Assembly: GCA_003864535.1 (NCBI GenBank)
Contig: BHEQ01000131.1
Location: 1 to 6,056, forward strand
From: Gammaproteobacteria bacterium
Lineage (GTDB): Bacteria; Pseudomonadota; Gammaproteobacteria; Cardiobacteriales; Wohlfahrtiimonadaceae
Direction: 5' to 3'
DNA length: 6,056 bases
Below, piece by piece: positions 1 through 4,781 of this stretch. The notes beneath the pieces were generated by a model. It made no database searches and was not told where the DNA came from. It worked only from the letters and a program-made list of their open reading frames with translations. The position numbers were made by a program, and so were the translations under genes. Numbering within the stretch: the stretch's first letter is position 1; each line of letters begins with the position of its first letter.

Positions 1-1306
1 GTAGATTAATAATTAAGTGTAATCCTGCATTATTGGTATATGCGTTGATAAAATCTTCACCTAATTGTTCAGAGATTAAGCGTTTTAGTAATAAACGGCG
101 TTTATCATAACGCAAACGCATTGCGCGGACATGAGCGGCGTAATATCCTTTTTCAATAAATTGCGCAAGCGTCGCTTGAATGAGTAAACGCCCACCACGA
201 TAAAGCTCTGCATGTGCCGTTTTAAATACTTTTGTTAATTTTTGCGGCAAGACTAAATAGCTAATGCGCAAGGCTGGATAAATAGTTTTGCTAAATGTAC
301 CCACATAAATCACAGGCGCATCAGCTTCTAGGCTTTGTAATGCGGGGATTGGGTTGCCTGAAAAACGAAACTCACTATCATAATCATCCTCAATAATCCA
401 TGCTTGATAATACGCAGCAAATGCAAGCAATTGCCTACGCCGTGCCAAACTCATCACTGCGCCGAGTGGATATTGATGCGATGGGGTCACCACAATGAGC
501 TTGGGCGGTGTTTCACCATCTTTGAGTTTAGGGATGATCATGCCCTCATCATCAACTTCAATTGGGATAATTCTAACCCCATTAATGCGTAACACATTGC
601 GTATGCCCCAATATCCTGGATCTTCAATCCAGACGGTATCGCCAACATCGCAGAGCATTTTAGTGATGATATCAATGGCTTGATGTGTACCTTCGGTGAC
701 TAATATTTGTTTTTCAGTGCAGGTAATCATCCGACTTAGTTTAAGGTGATCAACTAGAGCGCATTTTAAACTAGGAACACCACCTTGATGATTACAATAG
801 GTGAGTAAATCTGGACTGGGGCGTTTGCCTATTTGAGTTTGGATTTGGCTAAAACGCCGCTGTGGAAATGCCATTACATCAGGAACACCGGGCATGAATG
901 CGCCCCATTGCGTTTTAGCAGAAAAAGCATGCTTTAATAAATCTTCGGCACGCTCAGATAAATAGCTTTGCACATGAGTTTTATTTTCTAGATTAGGCTC
1001 TTTTGGATTAGATAATAGCTCAGGATTAAAATAAGGATCAGGCAAGGTTTGGGCTACAAAAGTACCGCTGCCCTTTTTCATATATATATAGCCTTCTATC
1101 ATTAATTGCTCATAAACAGCTATGACTGTATTGCGTGAAATTTTCATCTCTTTGCCTAAACATCGCGAAGCTGGTAGTTGGCTATTGGGCAAGAAATTAT
1201 TTTCTAAAATAGCCATGCGAATGCAATGGTAAAGACGCAGGTTTAAAGATCCTTCAGGATTTTCAGACATTTTTTGTAAGAATAAATCAGCATATAGATT
1301 TTGCAT
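1..1306 (-). CDS. MocR/GabR-family transcriptional regulator (GntR helix-turn-helix plus PLP aminotransferase-like domain), 3' end off the window
   Basis: This cytoplasmic DNA-binding regulator uses a PLP-bound effector domain as its sensor. The reverse strand reads openly for 435 codons from the ATG at 1306-1304 to the window edge. Residues about 20-85 form a GntR winged helix, with the typical LPASR, SRNTVIAVYEQL and GSGTFVA segments. Residues about 135-435 are a type I aminotransferase fold: EDPGY (228-232), EDDYDSEFR (306-314), and GTFSKT with the Schiff-base lysine at K340. R347 sits seven residues later, as R319 follows K312 in Bacillus GabR. R236 may match the GabR effector-binding R207 (tentative). 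Family members usually have 460-500 residues, so some 30-60 are missing off the left edge. An in-frame stop lies upstream (complement of 1358-1360) with no other ATG between, which supports this start; the ribosome site is weak. It is divergent from gabT, so GABA or a related amino acid is the likely effector. No pdxST is nearby, so a PdxR role is less likely. Confidence 0.93.
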   Translation of the reverse strand, partial: MQNLYADLFLQKMSENPEGSLNLRLYHCIRMAILENNFLPNSQLPASRCLGKEMKISRNTVIAVYEQLMIEGYIYMKKGSGTFVAQTLPDPYFNPELLSNPKEPNLENKTHVQSYLSERAEDLLKHAFSAKTQWGAFMPGVPDVMAFPQRRFSQIQTQIGKRPSPDLLTYCNHQGGVPSLKCALVDHLKLSRMITCTEKQILVTEGTHQAIDIITKMLCDVGDTVWIEDPGYWGIRNVLRINGVRIIPIEVDDEGMIIPKLKDGETPPKLIVVTPSHQYPLGAVMSLARRRQLLAFAAYYQAWIIEDDYDSEFRFSGNPIPALQSLEADAPVIYVGTFSKTIYPALRISYLVLPQKLTKVFKTAHAELYRGGRLLIQATLAQFIEKGYYAAHVRAMRLRYDKRRLLLKRLISEQLGEDFINAYTNNAGLHLIINL

Positions 1307-1338
1307 TGGTTCTATTAAATATTCAAAAGTGGTACTAG

Positions 1339-1367
1339 ATAATAGGACTGAATTGATTTAAATTCAA
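1339..1367 (-). promoter_or_regulatory. Probable sigma-70 promoter of the MocR gene
   Basis: On the minus strand there is a -35 box TTGAAT (1362-1367) and a -10 box TATTAT (1339-1344), separated by exactly 17 bases. This predicts a transcript start near 1332 and a leader of roughly 25 bases before the ATG at 1306. The match to the sigma-70 consensus is good, but start-site data would be needed to confirm it. Confidence 0.55.
1349..1366. promoter_or_regulatory. Inverted repeat over the MocR promoter, possible autoregulatory operator
   Basis: TGAATT (1349-1354) and AATTCA (1361-1366) are perfect 6-bp inverted arms with a 6-bp spacer. They overlap the spacer and -35 box of the predicted regulator promoter, a position suited to repression. 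MocR proteins often repress their own gene. In such AT-rich DNA, arms this short can arise by chance. Confidence 0.25.
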
Positions 1368-1434
1368 ACTTAATCTTATTTAATAAATTAATCAAATAGG
1401 AATAAGTCTTATAAAATCTACTCTTAATAATGGG

Positions 1435-1506
1435 ACTTCTATCAATTATATATAAATTATATTTTTCAAGGTCTGCGATATTATCAAAAGCAATTTATAG
1501 ATGAGC
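1435..1506 (+). promoter_or_regulatory. gabT promoter/operator region, copy 1 of an element shared with the permease gene
   Basis: The core at 1462-1491 matches 2867-2896 upstream of the permease at 26 of 30 positions, including TTTTTCAA at the left, TGCGATATTAT in the middle and AAAAGC at the right. Smaller blocks also recur on either side: ACTTCTAT (1435-1442) and ATGAGC (1501-1506). TATTAT at 1479-1484 is a good -10 candidate. The bases 17 upstream of it are not a recognisable -35, which fits a promoter that needs an activator. Transcription from there would leave a leader of about 45 bases before gabT. The likely binding protein is the divergent MocR regulator (inference). Confidence 0.55.
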
Positions 1507-1534
1507 CCATAAATATAATAAAGGAAAACTTAGC

Positions 1535-2809
1535 ATGAATAATACGAATAATGCACAATTAAATCAAAGACGGATTGATGCAACCCCTAAAGGCGTTGGG
1601 GTTATGTGTCCATTTTTTGTAAAACGTGCAGAAAATGCCACTATTTGGGATATTGAGGATCGGCAATATATTGATTTTGCCGCTGGAATTGCGGTATTAA
1701 ATACAGGGCATTGCCATCCGCACATAAGTGCTGCAATTGCGCAGCAATTAAAACTTTTTACGCACACAGCTTACCAAATCGTGCCTTATGCGAGCTATAT
1801 AGAGCTTGCGGAGCGTTTAAATAAGCTCGTGCCCATTGCAGGGATTGCGAAAACAGCGATGTTCACAACAGGGGCTGAGGCTATTGAAAATGCAATCAAA
1901 ATTGCGCGATCATATACCAAAAGACCAGGGATTATCGCATTTGATGGTGCTTTTCACGGGCGCACATTATTAACTTTGGCATTAACTGGCAAAGTAGGCC
2001 CGTATAAATTAGGCTTTGGGCCATTTCCAGCTTCTATTTATCACGCCCAATATCCTAATGAGCTCCATGGTGTGAGTGTTGAAGATGCACTTAAGAGCCT
2101 TCAGCGTTTATTTAAAGTTGATATTAATCCAACCGATGTCGCGGCAATTATTATTGAGCCAATTCAAGGAGAAGGTGGCTTTAATATTGCTCCAGCTGAA
2201 TTTATGCAAGCGTTACGTGAGTTATGCGATCAACATGGAATTTTATTAATTGCAGATGAGATTCAAACAGGGTTTGCACGCACAGGCAAATTATTTGCGA
2301 TGGAACATTATTCCATTAAGCCTGATTTAATTACGATGGCAAAAAGTTTAGCAGGCGGAATGCCACTTTCAGCAGTAAGTGGGCGCGTAGAGGTGATGGA
2401 TACCCCAGATGCAGGTGGACTTGGAGGAACGTATGCAGGTAATCCTTTATCAATTGCCGCAGCATTGGCTGTTTTAGATGTTATTGAAAAAGAGTCTTTA
2501 TGTAAACGAGCGGAGCAATTAGGGCTTAAATTAGCTGATTTTTTAACTATTTTACAAGCCAAGCACAAGGTAATAGCGGAGGTACGCCACTTAGGTTCAA
2601 TGGTTGCAGTTGAATTTAATCATCCAGATACAGGTGAGCCGTTTCCTGAAATGGCAAAAAAGATACAAGAACAAGCTCTTAAACAAGGGTTACTGTTATT
2701 AAGCTGTGGTGTATATGGAAATGTGATCCGTTTTTTATATCCATTGACGATTTTAGATGCCCAATTTGATCAAGCCTTAAAGATACTTGAACATTCTTTT
2801 GACATTTAG
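1535..2809 (+). CDS. gabT: 4-aminobutyrate (GABA) aminotransferase, PLP class III
   Basis: This cytoplasmic enzyme moves the amino group of GABA to 2-oxoglutarate, giving succinate semialdehyde and glutamate. The 424 residues are full length for the family (E. coli GabT has 426). Visible motifs are FAAGIAVLNTGH (48-59), TTGAEAIENAIKIAR (111-125) for cofactor phosphate binding, AFHGRT (139-144), EPIQGEGGF (208-216), IADEIQTGF (239-247) with D241 facing the pyridine nitrogen, and MAKSLAGG with the Schiff-base lysine K270. I52, R143 and E213 match the E. coli substrate-site residues I50, R141 and E211 at a constant offset of two, which favours an omega-amino acid substrate over acetylornithine. 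5-Aminovalerate (DavT activity) remains possible. AAGGAAAA at 1521-1528 is well placed as a ribosome site for the ATG at 1535. The gene is divergent from a MocR regulator, lies upstream of a permease, and shares a promoter element with that permease. Confidence 0.92.
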   Translation: MNNTNNAQLNQRRIDATPKGVGVMCPFFVKRAENATIWDIEDRQYIDFAAGIAVLNTGHCHPHISAAIAQQLKLFTHTAYQIVPYASYIELAERLNKLVPIAGIAKTAMFTTGAEAIENAIKIARSYTKRPGIIAFDGAFHGRTLLTLALTGKVGPYKLGFGPFPASIYHAQYPNELHGVSVEDALKSLQRLFKVDINPTDVAAIIIEPIQGEGGFNIAPAEFMQALRELCDQHGILLIADEIQTGFARTGKLFAMEHYSIKPDLITMAKSLAGGMPLSAVSGRVEVMDTPDAGGLGGTYAGNPLSIAAALAVLDVIEKESLCKRAEQLGLKLADFLTILQAKHKVIAEVRHLGSMVAVEFNHPDTGEPFPEMAKKIQEQALKQGLLLLSCGVYGNVIRFLYPLTILDAQFDQALKILEHSFDI

Positions 2810-2850
2810 AAAAATATAAATATAAAGAACAATATACACACAAAGGGGGA

Positions 2851-2919
2851 ACTTCTATAAGTTAGATTTTTCAATGCTTGCGATATTATTAAAAGCTCTT
2901 TTTACCTAGGTAAATGAGC
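2851..2919 (+). promoter_or_regulatory. Permease promoter/operator region, copy 2 of the element shared with gabT
   Basis: The core at 2867-2896 is 26/30 identical to 1462-1491 before gabT. ACTTCTAT recurs at 2851-2858 and ATGAGC at 2914-2919. The left block starts 16 bases before the core here but 27 before it in copy 1, a difference of 11, close to one helical turn. The candidate -10 is TATTAT at 2884-2889, again without a good -35. A start near 2896 would give a leader of about 115 bases before the ATG at 3011. This implies that the permease has its own promoter rather than depending only on read-through from gabT. Confidence 0.55.
2895..2919. repeat. Palindrome in the permease leader
   Basis: TTTACCTAGGTAAA (2901-2914) is a perfect 14-bp palindrome. 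It is framed by GCTC (2895-2898) and GAGC (2916-2919), which extend the symmetry with a one-base offset. It lies just downstream of the predicted -10 box and has no counterpart in the gabT copy of the element. It could be an operator for a dimeric protein. As RNA it could form a hairpin followed by AUUUUAAU, a weak terminator- or attenuator-like shape. The palindrome is seen directly; its function is unknown. Confidence 0.4.
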
Positions 2920-2949
2920 ATTTTAATAACATTGTGTAACGTATAAAAA

Positions 2950-2965
2950 GCACAAATATATGTGC
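2950..2965. repeat. Small inverted repeat in the permease leader
   Basis: GCACA (2950-2954) and TGTGC (2961-2965) are perfect 5-bp arms around a 6-base loop, about 45 bases before the permease start. This could be a minor leader hairpin. It is short enough to be chance. Confidence 0.2.
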
Positions 2966-3010
2966 CTACAAATATAAAAACAAATATATAAATTAATAGG
3001 AGAATATTTA

Positions 3011-4258
3011 ATGATAAATAATGCCGCTATAAATAGTGAACTCAAGAGTGAACAGGCATTAACGCCTGAAAAAAATAAGACTCTAACTTTTGTTGAAGGC
3101 GTAGCAATGATAGTTGGGACTAATATTGGGGCAGGAATATTATCTATTCCTTTCGCATCTAGAAAAGCAGGCTTTATACCTTTGCTCTTCTGGCTGGTAT
3201 TAGTAGGTTGTTTAACTACTATTACAATGCTATATGTTGCAGAAACAACGCTTAGAACCAAGTCAAATTTACAGTTGAGTGGCTTGGCAAAACGCTATGT
3301 TGGCACGATTGGTGCTTGGGCTATTTTCATTTCAGTATGTGTCAATAGTATTGGTGCTTTGGTCGCTTACATGAGCGGTAGTGGTCTGCTTTTACAGTCT
3401 TTATTAGGAATTAGCCCACAAGTAGGCAGTCTCCTATTTTTTGTCCCAGCTGTAGGTGTTTTATATTATGGATTAAAAGCAATCGGTCGCAGTGAGAAGC
3501 TTATTAGTATAGGTATGCTCGCAATGTTATGCGTCTTAGTTATTGCAACATTTATTCATAAAACAACCGATACTTCCAGATTATTAGATGGGAGCTGGAT
3601 TTTTATGGTACCTGTATTTAATGTAGTTGTCTTTTGCTTTTCAGCACAATATATCGTACCTGAAATGGCGCGTGGGTTCTCACATAATCCTAAAATGCTC
3701 CCAAAAGCAGTCTTATTAGGCATGTTTATTACATTTTTATTATTAGGCGCTGTTGCTTTATCTGTTATTTCTTTAACAGGTTTAGATGGTATTTCCGATG
3801 TTGCCACAATTGCATGGGGAAAAGCGCTTGGAACATGGGCTTTTTGGCTCGCAAATATATTTGCTTTATGTGCAATGTTAACCTCTTACTGGGGGCTTGG
3901 AGGGAGTTTCCTTACAAACATTTTTGATCATTTTAAATTAGGTTCAGATGATTATTTACCTAGGCGTATTGCTGTCTTAGCCTTGGTGTCTATCCCTCCA
4001 TTTATACTGGCGTATAGTGGCTTAGTCTCATTTATGAATGCACTTTACTTTGCAGGTGTATTTAGCGGTGTAATTCTTTCTATTATGCCTATTTTAATGC
4101 TCAAAGGAGCAAGAAAGAGTGGCGATCACGAGCCTCTTTGGCAGTGTAATCGTTTTATTGTACATCCATTTATTCAAATTAGTATCGTGGTACTTTATTT
4201 GTTGGCAGTTGTCTATGCGATAGCAAGTCTATTTGGATATTTACCCAAAGGCTGGTGA
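3011..4258 (+). CDS. Amino-acid permease of the HAAAP/AAAP type (TyrP/Mtr/SdaC-related), 11 predicted helices
   Basis: This inner-membrane secondary transporter probably imports an amino acid by proton or sodium symport. The 415 residues are the usual length for the family. After a hydrophilic N-terminus (1-24) come about eleven hydrophobic spans: 25-48, 54-78, 99-121, 138-155, 163-182, 197-217, 233-254, 273-295, 318-337, 341-363 and 387-409. GTNIGAGILSIPFA (36-49) in the first span is the unwound substrate-site glycine motif of this superfamily. FSAQYIVPEMARG (210-222) in the sixth span fits the family too. AGGAGA at 2998-3003, seven bases before the ATG, sets the start. The substrate cannot be read from the sequence. 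Shared promoter DNA with gabT makes GABA or another gabT-linked amino acid a reasonable guess, but characterised relatives carry aromatic amino acids or serine. Confidence 0.85.
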   Translation: MINNAAINSELKSEQALTPEKNKTLTFVEGVAMIVGTNIGAGILSIPFASRKAGFIPLLFWLVLVGCLTTITMLYVAETTLRTKSNLQLSGLAKRYVGTIGAWAIFISVCVNSIGALVAYMSGSGLLLQSLLGISPQVGSLLFFVPAVGVLYYGLKAIGRSEKLISIGMLAMLCVLVIATFIHKTTDTSRLLDGSWIFMVPVFNVVVFCFSAQYIVPEMARGFSHNPKMLPKAVLLGMFITFLLLGAVALSVISLTGLDGISDVATIAWGKALGTWAFWLANIFALCAMLTSYWGLGGSFLTNIFDHFKLGSDDYLPRRIAVLALVSIPPFILAYSGLVSFMNALYFAGVFSGVILSIMPILMLKGARKSGDHEPLWQCNRFIVHPFIQISIVVLYLLAVVYAIASLFGYLPKGW

Positions 4259-4312
4259 TTAAAAAAGCTGCTCTTGAATTAGGAGGTTTGAGTAAGCCTT
4301 TTAACTTCAAAG
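4258..4312 (+). pseudogene. Possible scrap of an aldehyde dehydrogenase (gabD-like) gene
   Basis: Directly after the permease stop, one plus-strand frame reads IKKAALELGGLSKPF and so on. Its first part resembles the KKVSLELGGNAPF segment of succinate-semialdehyde dehydrogenases, in which LELGG carries the general-base glutamate. Only about nine residues align convincingly (seven identical), and the rest does not follow the family. The frame can be opened at a GTG at 4255 that overlaps the permease stop, and it closes at 4366-4368 after running through the neighbouring aldolase remnant in the wrong frame. It is therefore not a working gene. A gabD remnant would fit the neighbourhood, but chance similarity is a serious alternative. 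Confidence 0.2.
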
Positions 4313-4315
4313 TAG

Positions 4316-4615
4316 TTACAACGCTTGATCGCAGATTTAGGAACACACAAGGCGATGATTTTACGTAATCATGGGCTTTTAGTTGGTGGCGGCGATGTTG
4401 CTGAAGCGTTTCAAGAAATCTATTTCTTAGAACGCGCCTGCCAAGCACAAGTACAAGCCCTTGCTGGCGGTGTGGCATTAAATTATCCATCCGTCGCGGT
4501 CTGTACTCATACCGCCGCACAATTTGAACAAGATGGTGAGAGTAATATAATCAAACTAACGTGGAACGCTGCATTAATGCTTGTTGAGGAGCAGCGCGAT
4601 TCGTATTGTTCTTGA
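4316..4615 (+). pseudogene. 5'-truncated class II aldolase/adducin-domain gene (C-terminal third only)
   Basis: The frame encodes about 99 residues up to the TGA at 4613-4615. It opens with LQRLIADLGTHKAMILRNHGLLVGGG, followed by VAEAFQEIYFLERACQAQ. These are the C-terminal part of the class II aldolase/adducin fold. The His in RNHG corresponds to the last zinc ligand. The first two zinc histidines and the catalytic acidic residue, normally in the N-terminal two thirds (family length about 220-260), are absent. The frame is closed just upstream by TAG at 4313-4315, with more stops before that. A TTG at 4325 is the only early start-like codon and has no suitable ribosome site. I read this as a dead remnant whose 5' part was lost by deletion or rearrangement near 4313. 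The remaining codons show no internal stop or frameshift, so the loss may be fairly recent. Confidence 0.75.
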
Positions 4616-4694
4616 TTGGTTTTTTAAAATATTAATAAAGTAAAATAATCATCACAATAGACCTAAACGCTATTAAGTTAAGGATTTACTGAAC
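4616..4694. other. AT-rich spacer with no recognised feature
   Basis: This stretch between the aldolase remnant and the GC-rich repeat holds no open frame of note. A T-run at 4619-4626 follows the aldolase stop, but no stable stem precedes it, so I do not call a terminator. Confidence 0.5.
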
Positions 4695-4756
4695 TTCCCC
4701 TTAAATCTCCTCGAAGCTTGGGGACTTTTACAGCCCCTCCCCTTGTAAAGGGGGCT
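4695..4756. repeat. GC-rich double inverted-repeat element next to the insertion sequence
   Basis: Two C-run/G-run hairpins sit in otherwise AT-rich DNA. The first pairs TCCCC (4696-4700) with GGGGA (4720-4724). The second pairs CCCCTT (4739-4744) with AAGGGG (4748-4753) around GTA, and its outer arms AGCCCC (4732-4737) and GGGGCT (4751-4756) allow an alternative, larger stem. No T-run follows on either strand, so a rho-independent terminator is not supported. Composition and structure look like a dispersed extragenic repeat, but only one copy is in the window, so repetition is inferred. Confidence 0.45.
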
Positions 4757-4773
4757 ACCGTGTACCCACATCT
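4755..4773. repeat. Candidate terminal repeat of the insertion sequence (transposase 3' side)
   Basis: Read inward, the 19 bases CTACCGTGTACCCACATCT match the 19-bp Tn5 mosaic end (CTGTCTCTTATACACATCT) at 12 positions, including the last seven, CACATCT. The segment ends nine bases from the transposase stop codon (4782-4784), where an IS4-family end is expected. The partner end lies beyond the right edge, so the exact tip is unproven. Confidence 0.45.
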
Positions 4774-4781
4774 TTTTAATA

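Noticed and set aside
404..683. Two overlapping plus-strand open frames of 62 codons (404-592 and 495-683)
   Set aside because: They lie antisense within the MocR gene, which has clear family motifs on the other strand; no ribosome site or recognisable domain.
1514..1519. Perfect TATAAT hexamer upstream of gabT
   Set aside because: It lies so close to the start codon that transcription from it would begin inside or after the ribosome site; the region is simply AT-rich.
4179..4520. Minus-strand open frame of 113 codons
   Set aside because: It runs antisense to the permease end and the aldolase remnant, is rich in Arg/Leu as expected from an antisense frame, and resembles no family.
4732..4756. 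Rho-independent terminator for the transposase or aldolase remnant
   Set aside because: The stem is strong but no U-run follows on either strand.
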